Part shown: positions 42,577 through 51,374 of the stretch, one piece after another
Layout of the letters: the number at the start of each line of letters is the position of its first letter
Numbering within the stretch: position 1 is the first letter of the stretch
Origin: Pedobacter sp. D749
GTDB taxonomy: Bacteria > Bacteroidota > Bacteroidia > Sphingobacteriales > Sphingobacteriaceae
NCBI RefSeq assembly: GCF_019317285.1
Contig: NZ_CP079218.1
Coordinates: 930,001-994,000 of the forward strand
Length of the DNA stretch: 64,000 nt
Direction: 5' to 3'
The notes under the pieces: generated by a model
What the model saw: only the letters and a program-made list of their open reading frames with translations
Database searches by the model: none
Told to the model about the DNA's origin: nothing
Translations under genes and position numbers: made by a program

Positions 42577-42831
42577 ATGACCAACCCTTTCGATGATATG
42601 GACTTTAAATCGTTACTTGAGCATGTAAAAAACCTTTCAGCTACCGAAAAAAAAGAATTGATGCAGGTTTTAAATCAAGGCCAGCTTCCGGTGGTTAATG
42701 AAGAGCAGGTAGCTTATGTAAAGACACCCGCAGCACATACTTCTTTTGATGCGAAGTGGGAGGAAAGTTTATCGGCTTCTGAATTTAAAGCAGCAGCCAT
42801 TCAGCATATTAATGCCTTGCCTTGGAAATAG
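42577..42831 (+). CDS. Antitoxin-like protein of a type II pair
   Basis: An 84-residue acidic protein, 'MTNPFDDMDFKSLLEHVKNL...', ending 'LSASEFKAAAIQHINALPWK'. The position directly before, and overlapping, a RelE/ParE-like reading frame and the small acidic form fit an antitoxin. No DNA-binding domain is obvious. The ATG at 42577 is preferred over a TTG two codons upstream. A near-consensus -7 box (TAtaTTTA) lies 7 nt before it. Since the neighbouring toxin frame is broken, this gene may be a leftover. Confidence 0.6.
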   Translation: MTNPFDDMDFKSLLEHVKNLSATEKKELMQVLNQGQLPVVNEEQVAYVKTPAAHTSFDAKWEESLSASEFKAAAIQHINALPWK

Positions 42832-43145
42832 TCCGCTTCAATCCCTCGGTTCTGCTTTATCTTAACGAACTGGTTGATGTGCTTTTTTACGAAAACTATT
42901 TCAGTATCCGCGAAAGTGCTATAGATTACGTAATCAGATTGATTGATATCGCTGAAAGCAAAATCGTGAAGAAGCAATATTAAAGTGCTCCAAAGGCTAT
43001 TTCTCAACATGGCAGTTGGCTAATCCATTTTAATATTAGTGAGAAAACAACCTGGTACTTTGTATTCGAAAAAATTGAGAATCGTTATTTGGTTACCTAT
43101 GTGTTTAACAACTACTCCAAAGAAGCTCAAAATTTAAACGTATAA
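42822..43145 (+). pseudogene. RelE/ParE-like toxin with internal stop
   Basis: A frame opening with TTG at 42822 (overlapping the antitoxin end by 10 nt) reads 'LEIVRFNPSVLLYLNELVDV' and '...SAIDYVIRLIDIAESKIVKKQY', then a TAA at 42981, and continues in the same frame with 'SAPKAISQHGSWLIHFNIS' and 'EKTTWYFVFEKIENRYLVTY' to the stop at 43143. Joined, the 107 codons match the size and pattern (central TTWY, C-terminal YLV-Y--NN) of the Bacteroidota RelE/ParE toxin group. One nonsense change (for example CAA or GAA to TAA) explains it. A sequencing error cannot be ruled out. Confidence 0.7.
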
Positions 43146-43181
43146 GTTAGTTGTAGCCAAATAAATTCATTATCTTCAAGG

Positions 43182-44465
43182 ATGAATTTTCCGGAAGATT
43201 TTCTTCATTACGTTTGGCAATTCAGGTCGTTCGATTTTAACGATCTGCAAACCACACGTGGCGAAAATCTGAAAATCATAAATCCGGGCTTGCTTAATAA
43301 AAACTCTGGTCCCGATTTTTTCCATGCAAAAATCGAAATGGGTAATACCACCTGGGCGGGGAATGTAGAAATTCATTTAAAATCATCTGACTGGTTAAAA
43401 CACAACCACCAGGTTAATCCTGCATATGAAAATGTAATCTTGCATGTTGTTTACCAGCATGATGCTGAAATAACCAGAATAGATGGAACCATTTTACCGG
43501 TTTTAGAACTGAAAAGTCGGATTTCAAAGGATCTGATCAGCAAGTACGAAAACCTGTTCCTCACCCTAACTGATTTTCCTTGCATTGCCCAAATAGGAAG
43601 CGTAGATGAGTTAATCGTAGATTCTTTTTTATCAAGAACATTGGTTGAGCGTTTTGAGCAGAAAACAAATGCTGTTACAGAAACCTTAAATGAATTAAAC
43701 GGGAATTGGGATGAGACTTTCTACCGTTTTATGGCCCGTAATTTTGGATTCAAAATAAACACTCTACCTTTTGAGTTATTTGCCAAGGCAGTTCCACAGC
43801 ATATTTATGCCAGACATAAAAACAATCCACACCAGATAGAAGCATTGGTTTTTGGTGCTGCGGGATTTTTAAATGATCATTTTGAAGAAGAATACCCCCG
43901 AAAGTTAAAAGCCGAATTTCAATTTCTCCAAAAGAAATATAACCTTACACCCATTGATGTTTCTCTGTGGAAATTTATGCGCATGCGTCCGCAAAATTTC
44001 CCAACCATTCGTTTGGCGCAATTTGCAGCATTAATAGTCAAAGCTAATCATCTTTTTTCTAAAATTATGGAAATAAAGGATGTGGCTGAACTGCGCACCT
44101 TATTTGAAGATTTGCCTGTAAACGATTACTGGAAAACACATTATCATTTTAAAAAGGTAGCTTCCTCCGTAAATATCCAGATCGGAAAAACATCAGTAGA
44201 CAATATCCTTTTAAATACCGTGGCCCTGTTTTTATTTGCTTATGGAAAACATACGGCAACACAATATTTTATCAGTAGGGCAATTAAACTGTTAGAAAGT
44301 TTGCCCGCTGAGCAAAATGCAATTACCGATAAATATACTGAAGCGGGCGTGAAGATGACGAACGCATTTGCCTCTCAGGGAATTTTGCAGCTAAAAAAGC
44401 AATATTGCGACGAGAAAAAATGCCTATCTTGCGGTATTGGAATTAAAATTTTAAAACAGGCCTAA
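43182..44465 (+). CDS. DUF2851 protein
   Basis: A 427-residue soluble protein of DUF2851, widespread in Bacteroidota: 'LHYVWQFRSFDFNDLQTTRG', 'NKNSGPDFFHAKIEMGNTTW', 'AGNVEIHLKSSDWLKHNHQV' and 'NVILHVVYQHDAE' are the conserved N-terminal blocks. The pattern GPDF..A.I......W.G.VEIH resembles a PD-(D/E)XK nuclease-like core (D, ExH), but activity is not known. The C-terminus has a Cys cluster 'YCDEKKCLSCGIG' that may bind a metal. Confidence 0.88.
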   Translation: MNFPEDFLHYVWQFRSFDFNDLQTTRGENLKIINPGLLNKNSGPDFFHAKIEMGNTTWAGNVEIHLKSSDWLKHNHQVNPAYENVILHVVYQHDAEITRIDGTILPVLELKSRISKDLISKYENLFLTLTDFPCIAQIGSVDELIVDSFLSRTLVERFEQKTNAVTETLNELNGNWDETFYRFMARNFGFKINTLPFELFAKAVPQHIYARHKNNPHQIEALVFGAAGFLNDHFEEEYPRKLKAEFQFLQKKYNLTPIDVSLWKFMRMRPQNFPTIRLAQFAALIVKANHLFSKIMEIKDVAELRTLFEDLPVNDYWKTHYHFKKVASSVNIQIGKTSVDNILLNTVALFLFAYGKHTATQYFISRAIKLLESLPAEQNAITDKYTEAGVKMTNAFASQGILQLKKQYCDEKKCLSCGIGIKILKQA

Positions 44466-44516
44466 GCTTTTCTGCTTTCCGGTAAAACTTTACACCCTAT
44501 AATCTGTTTCCGTATT

Positions 44517-44732
44517 ATGGAATTTCCACATGAGCTAAAAGAACTATACCCTGGTCAAATTATTGAGGTTAGGGGGAATGCAGATGCCTTAACTGTTATT
44601 TTAAACAGAGATGTCGATATCCATCAGTTTAAGGCAGAATTAATCAAAAAGTTTTCAGGATTGGAAGAACAACAAACGCTTTTTATAAAACATGAAGATA
44701 AGCAGGATTTTGAAAAATTAATTTTGGAATAA
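44517..44732 (+). CDS. Small hypothetical protein
   Basis: A 71-residue soluble protein, 'MEFPHELKELYPGQIIEVRG...', ending 'HEDKQDFEKLILE'. It is charged, without cysteines or membrane segments, and no family is recognised. It lies 51 bases after the DUF2851 gene on the same strand. Confidence 0.55.
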   Translation: MEFPHELKELYPGQIIEVRGNADALTVILNRDVDIHQFKAELIKKFSGLEEQQTLFIKHEDKQDFEKLILE

Positions 44733-44860
44733 ATGCGTTTTGGTTTGCCATTAAAATTTAACCAATTAATTTTCCTAAATTAGATTGCTGAAAGCAAATC
44801 ATGGTTTCGGACAGTTTTAATTTAGTGTAGTGCAATTAAGATTTTTAAAATAAGCTTAAC

Positions 44861-45079
44861 ATGTTCCAGAGAATTATAACTTATTTTGAACAGCAGAGTT
44901 TTGGAGTGTCTACCTATTTAGCCAATAAGCTAAATATGAGTACTGCTAAAGTGCGTCTGTTTTTTATTTATTCGTCATTTTTGGCGGTAGGTTTTCCTAT
45001 ACTGTTCTATTTTTTGGCTGCCGTAGTGCTCGATATCAGGACGTATATGAAAAGAATGCGAATGCGAATCTGGGAATAA
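44861..45079 (+). CDS. PspC-domain small membrane protein
   Basis: A 72-residue protein matching the PspC fold: an N-terminal 'LANKLNMSTAKVRLFFIYSSF' segment, one membrane helix ('AVGFPILFYFLAAVVLD') and a strongly basic end 'RTYMKRMRMRIWE'. PspC proteins sense envelope stress or work as membrane partners of phage-shock regulators; here only the PspC domain is present and no pspA is nearby. Confidence 0.82.
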   Translation: MFQRIITYFEQQSFGVSTYLANKLNMSTAKVRLFFIYSSFLAVGFPILFYFLAAVVLDIRTYMKRMRMRIWE

Positions 45080-45158
45080 AATGTAAGAGGTATTATGGAT
45101 GATGGAAAATGGTTGCCAGATCAGACTTTTGACTAAAGACTCACGACTCCAGACTAAT

Positions 45159-45818
45159 TTAATCATCATCTCTTAAAATTTCGGCAATTTCATTAAAGCC
45201 CTTTTCTGCGGCTAAATCTGCCGGGAGTTTTCCGCCTTCCATGCGTAAAGAAACTTCTGCGCCGTGTTCTAACAGTAAAATAATCAATTCAATATTTCCA
45301 AGCTGAGCGGCAGTATGTAAAGGGGCTAAGCCTGCTTTCTGGCAAACATTTGGGTAAGCACCCGCATCTAAGAGCATTTTAGTGATATTAAAATTATTGG
45401 CTGCAACTGCCGAGTGGATAGGGAATACATTGAAGCCATTTTTTGATGCCAGGTTAACCTCAGCGCCTTTTAAAACCAGAAAGCGGGCCAATTCTTCATG
45501 TCCGAAATAGCAGGCTAAACCAAGTGGTGTAAAACCATCTTCAGAAAATTCATTAATACTGGCAGGATTTTGAAAAATCAATAGCGTAGCCGCGTCGAAT
45601 TTACCAACTGCACAAGCCTCAAACAAGGTTAAATGGTCTACAAATTCAGCAATTAAATCAGCTATTTCTTGTTTTTTGTAATAACAAGCCAGTAATAAGG
45701 GCGAAATGTGATGAGAAGTATCAACATTTGCCAATTTTGGATTTTCAATTAAAATTTCTTTTACTGCTTGTAAATTTCCGGCCTCAATGTGTTGTTCAAG
45801 TTGCGCTATACCCATCAT
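45159..45818 (-). CDS. Ankyrin-repeat protein
   Basis: A 219-residue protein made of about five to six ankyrin repeats: 'DGFTPLGLACYFGHEELARF', 'NGFNVFPIHSAVAANNFN', 'AGLAPLHTAAQLGNIELI', 'GGKLPADLAAEKGFNEIAEI', each with the TPLHxAA-like turn. No signal peptide, so it should be a cytoplasmic protein-binding scaffold. Single gene. Confidence 0.9.
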   Translation of the reverse strand: MMGIAQLEQHIEAGNLQAVKEILIENPKLANVDTSHHISPLLLACYYKKQEIADLIAEFVDHLTLFEACAVGKFDAATLLIFQNPASINEFSEDGFTPLGLACYFGHEELARFLVLKGAEVNLASKNGFNVFPIHSAVAANNFNITKMLLDAGAYPNVCQKAGLAPLHTAAQLGNIELIILLLEHGAEVSLRMEGGKLPADLAAEKGFNEIAEILRDDD

Positions 45819-46596
45819 ATTGTTTCAAAAATCGCTTTAAATTAACGAAAATTAAGGAATTGTAAACTTTAATGTCTAAATATATATAGTGTGCAGCAAA
45901 TTAGCAAAGGTTAGACCTCGCAGGTTTTAAAAAAGGCCATCTGCCAAAAAATCAATAACTAACTGATTTGGGCGTTAACTTTCTATAGACCTCGCAGGTT
46001 TTTAAAACCTGCGAGGTATTGATCATGAGTCTTAAGACCTAAGAACAACAGACTCATGTTAAATAAACCTGATAGAACGAAAAGCCCAGAACGAGGTACG
46101 AGTGAGGACTTGAAGTGATAGCAGGACTATCATGGCCGAAGTGCACAGAACCCTGCTTTTCAAAATAATATAAATCACCTAGTAAGCTGGTATCCCAGAC
46201 CTCCAGGTTTTTAAACAGCTTCAGCCCTCAACGAAACCGTTAAAAATAAATTAAACGACGAGTTAAACCTGTAAGATCTGTAAATAAAAAATCCCGTTTA
46301 ACCTCTCCAGGTAAAACGGGATAAAACCTAAAACAAAATCCGCTTCATATGATAAAACGTTACAACTTGTGTGTTGTTAAAATAATAGACAATATTTTCT
46401 GTTTAAGGTTTAATGCCTGATGAATAATTTTATTTAATTTAAGGCAGATTAAACAGAAGGTAGAAGGGTCTATTTACTTTGGTTTAATTGCGTTGTTTTA
46501 AAAAGAAGAGGAATGGCAGAAAGCTTGTAGCCATAATGGTTGCAATTTGTGATTATTTTTTTTGTCAGGCTTTCGTTAATGCTGCGCAGTTTTATC
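45819..46596. other. Repeat-rich 780-bp spacer upstream of ftsK
   Basis: No gene seen. A fragment of the CCTCGCAGG hairpin lies at 45915; a complete copy of the two-part repeat lies at 45988-46150. At 46290-46325 is a hairpin ATCCCGTTTAACC/GGTAAAACGGGAT. From about 46330 to 46600 it is plain AT-rich sequence leading to the ftsK promoter. Confidence 0.6.
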
Positions 46597-46606
46597 TAAG
46601 TTTGTT
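46578..46606 (+). promoter_or_regulatory. 29-bp promoter segment of ftsK shared with 52431
   Basis: It runs from AATGCTGCGCAG to TAagTTTGTT and includes a perfect -7 box (46597-46604). 28 of 29 bases are the same as 52431-52459, upstream of another gene. The ftsK ATG is 26 nt after the segment. Confidence 0.6.
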
Positions 46607-46632
46607 CAATATTAAATTATTTAGGATAGAAA

Positions 46633-49224
46633 ATGTCGGTAAGGGGTAACCAGTTTAAAACCAATACATTCAGAGATAAAGGTGCAGAAAGTGCACCCGG
46701 CAAATCATCATCAGGCAGGAAACTGAAAGAAAAAATAGATTTTTTGCCAAACTTCGATCTGGCAGATGGCCGTGCAGTTAAAATTGTAGGACTGTTTTTT
46801 GTAATATTGTCATTATATTTTCTAATCGCTTTTACTTCGTATCTGTTTACCTGGCAAGATGATCAGAGTTATGTAATTGATGCCAATGGCGGTTGGAGTA
46901 ACCTTTTTAAAACCACAGAGGAATTAAAGGAAGCTGGTGTTTCCATACCTGTAGTTCAGAATTGGCTGGGTAAGTTTGGTGCTTTATTATCGCACCAGTT
47001 TATTTACGAATGGTTCGGTATTGCCTCTTTCCTGTTCGTTTTGGCCTTTTTCATTATCGGTTACCGTTTATTATTTAAGGTTAAAATCCTTTCCATCTCT
47101 AAAACATTAGGTTACAGCTTTTTCTTCTTATTGTTTATTTCCTTAACCTTAGGTTTTGCACATAGTTTCTGGTCAGAATCGCCACATTATTTAGAAGGTG
47201 AGTTTGGCTATTGGAGCAATAAATTATTAGGTGCCCAAATTGGCGCTGCCGGTGTTGCCGGGTTAATCGCTTTTGCCGGGTTAACCATTTTAATCATCGC
47301 CTATAACATCGATTTTAAATTCCCGGAGCGTAAAGCGAAAGAAGTTTACCTCGATAACGATACGCCAGATTATGTAAACGACATTAGAACGCAAGCTGTA
47401 AAAAACAAAACTTTCGAAGAACCTTCAGCACCTATTGAATTTCCGGTACGCGATAAAGTACCAGGTAACGAACGTAAACAACAAAACGTGGTGTTACAGC
47501 CAAGCCGTTTCGAGGAAAAAGAAGAGGAAGAAACGATAGCACCTGTGGTATTATCGCCATTGGCTGCTAATTTGCCATTGGCTACTGCCGCAGCTTCATC
47601 AATGCCTTTAGTGGTAGAGCCACCAATTGAAGTGGAAAAGGAACCCGCTTTTACAATAGAAAAAACTGAGGAAGACAAAAAATCGGATGACCTGGTTGAG
47701 CAGTTTGGTAATTATGATGAAAAACTGGATTTATCTGGTTATAAATATCCAACAATTGATTTGCTTGAAAATTATGGTACCAATAAAATTTCGGTAAATG
47801 CTGAAGAACTGGAAGCCAACAAAAATAAAATTGTAGAAACGCTTAATCACTACAATATCGAAATTGATAAGATTAAGGCAACCATTGGCCCAACGGTTAC
47901 GCTTTACGAAATTATTCCGGCGCCAGGGGTGAGGATTTCGAAAATTAAAAATCTGGAGGATGATATTGCGCTTTCGTTGGCTGCCCTGGGGATCCGTATT
48001 ATAGCGCCAATGCCTGGTAAAGGCACCATCGGTATCGAGGTGCCGAATCAACACCCGGAAATGGTGCCGATGCGCAGTATTTTAAATACTGAAAAATGGA
48101 GCCAAACCACTATGGATTTGCCTATTGCCTTAGGTAAAACCATTAGCAATGAGGTGTATATTGCCGACCTGGCTAAAATGCCTCACTTGTTGGTAGCAGG
48201 GGCAACCGGTCAGGGTAAATCGGTGGGTATTAACGCCATCCTGGTTTCGCTGCTCTTTAAAAAACACCCTGCGCAACTTAAATTCGTACTGGTCGATCCT
48301 AAAAAAGTAGAGTTAACCTTATTCAATAGAATCGAAAGACACTTTTTGGCAAAACTACCTGGAGAGGCCGATGCGATTATTACCGATACCAAAAAAGTAG
48401 TGAATACGTTAAACTCACTTTGTATCGAAATGGATCAGCGTTACGATTTATTGAAAGATGCACAGGTTAGGAATTTAAAAGAATACAACGATAAGTTTGT
48501 TAAACGCAAGCTTAATCCAAATAACGGTCACCGCTTTTTGCCTTTCATTGTTTTGGTAGTAGATGAGTTTGCCGATTTAATGATGACGGCAGGTAAAGAG
48601 GTGGAAGCACCAATTGCGCGTTTAGCACAATTGGCAAGGGCAATCGGAATCCATTTGGTTCTGGCTACTCAGCGTCCATCGGTAAACATTATAACCGGTA
48701 CTATTAAAGCCAACTTTCCGGCCAGATTAGCCTTCAGGGTATTGTCGAAAATCGATTCGAGAACCATTTTAGATAGTGGTGGTGCCGATCAGTTAATTGG
48801 CCGTGGTGATATGCTTTTATCTACCGGAAGCGACTTAATCAGGCTACAGTGTGCTTTCGTTGATACACCTGAGGTAGACCGCATTTCTGAATATATCGGT
48901 AACCAGCGCGGTTATGCTGATGCCTATCAACTGCCAGAATACATTGATGAAGCAGGAGAGGGAAGCAAGGCTGATTTTGATCCGAACGAGCGTGATAAGT
49001 TTTTTGAAGATGCGGCAAGGTTAATTGTAATGCATCAGCAGGGTTCGACTTCATTAATACAGCGTAAACTTAAATTGGGTTATAACAGGGCCGGAAGGAT
49101 TATCGACCAGTTAGAGGCTGCAGGTATTGTTGGCCCATTTGAAGGAAGTAAGGCCCGCGAGGTTTTATATCCAGACGAATATTCTTTGGAACAATTCTTG
49201 AATGGTATGGATAACAAGGATTAG
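46633..49224 (+). CDS. ftsK: DNA translocase FtsK/SpoIIIE
   Basis: Pumps chromosome ends at the division septum to the dif site. The 863 residues contain four N-terminal membrane helices (within about 45-235), a linker rich in Glu/Lys/Pro/Ala (about 245-360), the alpha/beta motor with Walker A 'GATGQGKS' at 523-530, 'LVDPKKVELTLF' and Walker B 'IVLVVDEFADLMM', 'LVLATQRPSVNIITG', and a C-terminal gamma winged-helix domain ('TSLIQRKLKLGYNRAGRI') that reads KOPS/KOPS-like sites. The linker is shorter than in E. coli. Confidence 0.97.
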   Translation: MSVRGNQFKTNTFRDKGAESAPGKSSSGRKLKEKIDFLPNFDLADGRAVKIVGLFFVILSLYFLIAFTSYLFTWQDDQSYVIDANGGWSNLFKTTEELKEAGVSIPVVQNWLGKFGALLSHQFIYEWFGIASFLFVLAFFIIGYRLLFKVKILSISKTLGYSFFFLLFISLTLGFAHSFWSESPHYLEGEFGYWSNKLLGAQIGAAGVAGLIAFAGLTILIIAYNIDFKFPERKAKEVYLDNDTPDYVNDIRTQAVKNKTFEEPSAPIEFPVRDKVPGNERKQQNVVLQPSRFEEKEEEETIAPVVLSPLAANLPLATAAASSMPLVVEPPIEVEKEPAFTIEKTEEDKKSDDLVEQFGNYDEKLDLSGYKYPTIDLLENYGTNKISVNAEELEANKNKIVETLNHYNIEIDKIKATIGPTVTLYEIIPAPGVRISKIKNLEDDIALSLAALGIRIIAPMPGKGTIGIEVPNQHPEMVPMRSILNTEKWSQTTMDLPIALGKTISNEVYIADLAKMPHLLVAGATGQGKSVGINAILVSLLFKKHPAQLKFVLVDPKKVELTLFNRIERHFLAKLPGEADAIITDTKKVVNTLNSLCIEMDQRYDLLKDAQVRNLKEYNDKFVKRKLNPNNGHRFLPFIVLVVDEFADLMMTAGKEVEAPIARLAQLARAIGIHLVLATQRPSVNIITGTIKANFPARLAFRVLSKIDSRTILDSGGADQLIGRGDMLLSTGSDLIRLQCAFVDTPEVDRISEYIGNQRGYADAYQLPEYIDEAGEGSKADFDPNERDKFFEDAARLIVMHQQGSTSLIQRKLKLGYNRAGRIIDQLEAAGIVGPFEGSKAREVLYPDEYSLEQFLNGMDNKD

Positions 49225-49285
49225 ATTAAACCATTTAACAATAATCTACTCTAACGTTTCAAAGAAAAACTTAAAAAAGATAAAG

Positions 49286-49936
49286 ATGAAGAAATTAATT
49301 TCGGCATTAATGGTTGTAGTTGCTTTTACAACTTCAACTTATGCTCAAACTGATGCGAAAGCTAAAGCCATTTTAGCTGAAGTGAGTAAAAAATACAAAT
49401 CGTACAACGTAGTTAAAACAGATTTTACCTTTACTTTAGATAATCCAAAAGCTAAAGTAAAAGAAACCCAGCAAGGTACTTTATATGTTAAAGCCAATTC
49501 TAACAAATATAAAGTAGCCATGACTAACCAGGAATTGTTTAGCGATGGTAAAAGCCAGTGGACTTATTTGAAAAAGGACAAAGAAGTACAGGTAAGCAAT
49601 GTAGATAACAGTGGTGATGCCATTAATCCGGCTAAGATTTTCACTGTTTACGAAAAAGGATTTAAATACGTGTATACCGGCGAACAAAAAGCTGGTGCTA
49701 AAACCTATCAAATGATCGATTTAACACCTGTAGATGCTAAAAAATCGATTTTTAAAGTGCGTTTAAGTATCGATAAAGCAGCAAAACAAATTGCAAACGT
49801 GGTATTGTTCGATAAAAACGGAAACAAATACACTTACAATGTGAAAACTTTTTCGCCTAACGTAAATGTACCTGAAACTACTTTTGCTTTCGATGCCAAA
49901 AAATATCCTGGTGTTGAAGTGGTAGATTTGAGATAA
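49286..49936 (+). CDS. lolA: Outer-membrane lipoprotein carrier LolA-like
   Basis: Periplasmic chaperone that carries lipoproteins to the outer membrane. The 216-residue product has a cleavable signal peptide ('MKKLISALMVVVAFTTSTYA', cut before Gln) and the LolA beta-barrel pattern: 'AILAEVSKKYKSYNVVKTDF', 'QGTLYVKANSNKYKVAM', 'LFSDGKSQWTYLKKDKEV'. ATG 49286 is selected since it starts the signal peptide. It lies 61 bases after ftsK, a conserved order in Bacteroidota, and is followed by a strong terminator. Confidence 0.9.
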   Translation: MKKLISALMVVVAFTTSTYAQTDAKAKAILAEVSKKYKSYNVVKTDFTFTLDNPKAKVKETQQGTLYVKANSNKYKVAMTNQELFSDGKSQWTYLKKDKEVQVSNVDNSGDAINPAKIFTVYEKGFKYVYTGEQKAGAKTYQMIDLTPVDAKKSIFKVRLSIDKAAKQIANVVLFDKNGNKYTYNVKTFSPNVNVPETTFAFDAKKYPGVEVVDLR

Positions 49937-49979
49937 CAGATTCAGCAGGCAGCGCAAGATTTTAGCACTTGCATGATAG

Positions 49980-50022
49980 AAGCGATTTAATCAGGACATA
50001 TCCCTGGTTAAATCGCTTTTTC
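49980..50022 (+). terminator. Intrinsic terminator after lolA
   Basis: AAGCGATTTAATCAGG pairs with CCTGGTTAAATCGCTT (one bulge) and is followed by T(5). Confidence 0.85.
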
Positions 50023-50411
50023 TTTTATAAGCCCTTTGTTTGCTTTTTTGTGATTTACAAACTTGAGTTCGATAAATAATGTGGCTTTTAGAGCTATTTT
50101 TTAGGTATTTTAGTATTAGTGTCGTCACATAGCTATCGGATTCATTTCAGGGGCTTAAAAGCATGAAAGATGCTGAAATAAATTCAGCATGACGATCATG
50201 TGAGGTAAAGCTGCTGTAAATACTAACTATGATTCAAATATTAATCGAACTCAGGTTACATTAATGCGTACAAGCAAGAGATTGATATTTGTAATTTTAT
50301 TTCGTTTTGATTTACGGGAACGATTGCATAGATATATATGATTTATGATACATTTTTGTAGTAATATTACTAATTTCATGTTAATTAATAACCAAATATA
50401 ATTCTACAATC
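50023..50411. other. Spacer with one dispersed repeat
   Basis: At 50165-50200 lies a 'gaaagatgctgaaataaattc' element matching the 'cgtcatgctgaattt' element at 37476 in inverse orientation. The rest is AT-rich with no gene; a promoter for the PL9-like gene is expected but not clear. Confidence 0.5.
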
Positions 50412-51314
50412 ATGAAAAAAAAATCAGGTATTCTCGTACTCGGGATGGCTATTGCATTGTTCGGATGCAAGAAAGACAACACTACAATCGCTGATGCTGC
50501 AGGTGGTCAATCCATCGTTCAGCCAAACAAACTAGGACTGGTAGCTGCGGCCGTAAGTGCTACTGTAACTACTGAAGCTGCTTTAAAAGCTGCCATATCA
50601 AACGCGCAACCAGGTGATGTAATCACCGTGAGCGGTACCATTTACCTCACCAGCACCCTTCAGTTACTTAAAAGCGGTACATCCGGTTCTAAAATTAATT
50701 TTACCGGTGGTATATTGGATTGTTCAGGTATTTCTGGCGCCAACTGGGGGGTAAAAGTAAATGGAAGTTACTGGAATATTACCAATATGACCATCAGAAA
50801 TGCACCCGACTGCGGGATTGTTTTCCAGACAGGTGGCTACAATTATGTGAATAAGGTAACCACGCATGGAAATAAAGACTCCGGACTTCAGATCTATAAC
50901 GGCGGTCACCACAACAGCATCAATAATTCTACTTCTTATGATAATTATGATGTGGCCAATGGTGGTGAAAATGCGGATGGATATGCCTGTAAATTATCTG
51001 CTGGTGCAGGTAATAGTTTTAACTCGTGCAATGCTTACCACAATTCTGATGATGGCTGGGATTTATACGGACAACCTTCTACCGTGGTGATTAACAATTG
51101 CACCGCTACCAATAACGGTTATGGTTCAAACGGCGATGGAAATGGTTTCAAACTGGGTAGTGCCGGACAAAATGTTCCGCATACCGTTACCAATTGCAAA
51201 TCCAATAACAACAAAGGAAGCGGTTACGACGGTAATGGAAACGCCGGCCACATCACTACCACTGGCAGCGGTGGCTCCGGTAATGTAAAAGGGCTTTTTA
51301 ACCGAATTAATTAA
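50412..51314 (+). CDS. PL9-like pectate lyase lipoprotein
   Basis: A 300-residue right-handed parallel beta-helix protein with a lipoprotein signal ('LGMAIALFGCKKD', Cys19). The key segments of polysaccharide lyase family 9 are present: 'GENADGYACKLSAGAGNSF' and 'HNSDDGWDLYG', giving Asp189, Asp213, Asp214 and Asp217 for the Ca2+ site with the spacing of Dickeya PelL, and 'GDGNGFKLG' with Lys247 as the likely Bronsted base. It should cleave polygalacturonate at or near the cell surface. There is no SusCD pair or sugar transporter nearby, so it is not in a polysaccharide utilisation locus here. Confidence 0.88.
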   Translation: MKKKSGILVLGMAIALFGCKKDNTTIADAAGGQSIVQPNKLGLVAAAVSATVTTEAALKAAISNAQPGDVITVSGTIYLTSTLQLLKSGTSGSKINFTGGILDCSGISGANWGVKVNGSYWNITNMTIRNAPDCGIVFQTGGYNYVNKVTTHGNKDSGLQIYNGGHHNSINNSTSYDNYDVANGGENADGYACKLSAGAGNSFNSCNAYHNSDDGWDLYGQPSTVVINNCTATNNGYGSNGDGNGFKLGSAGQNVPHTVTNCKSNNNKGSGYDGNGNAGHITTTGSGGSGNVKGLFNRIN

Positions 51315-51330
51315 GATTGGTTCTCCCCGT

Positions 51331-51370
51331 AAAAAGGTTCAGTTGGAAACAGCTGAACCTTTTTTGTTTT
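51331..51370 (+). terminator. Intrinsic terminator after PL9-like gene
   Basis: AAAAAGGTTCAG/CTGAACCTTTTT with a 9-nt loop, then T-rich sequence. Confidence 0.85.
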
Positions 51371-51374
51371 TAAT

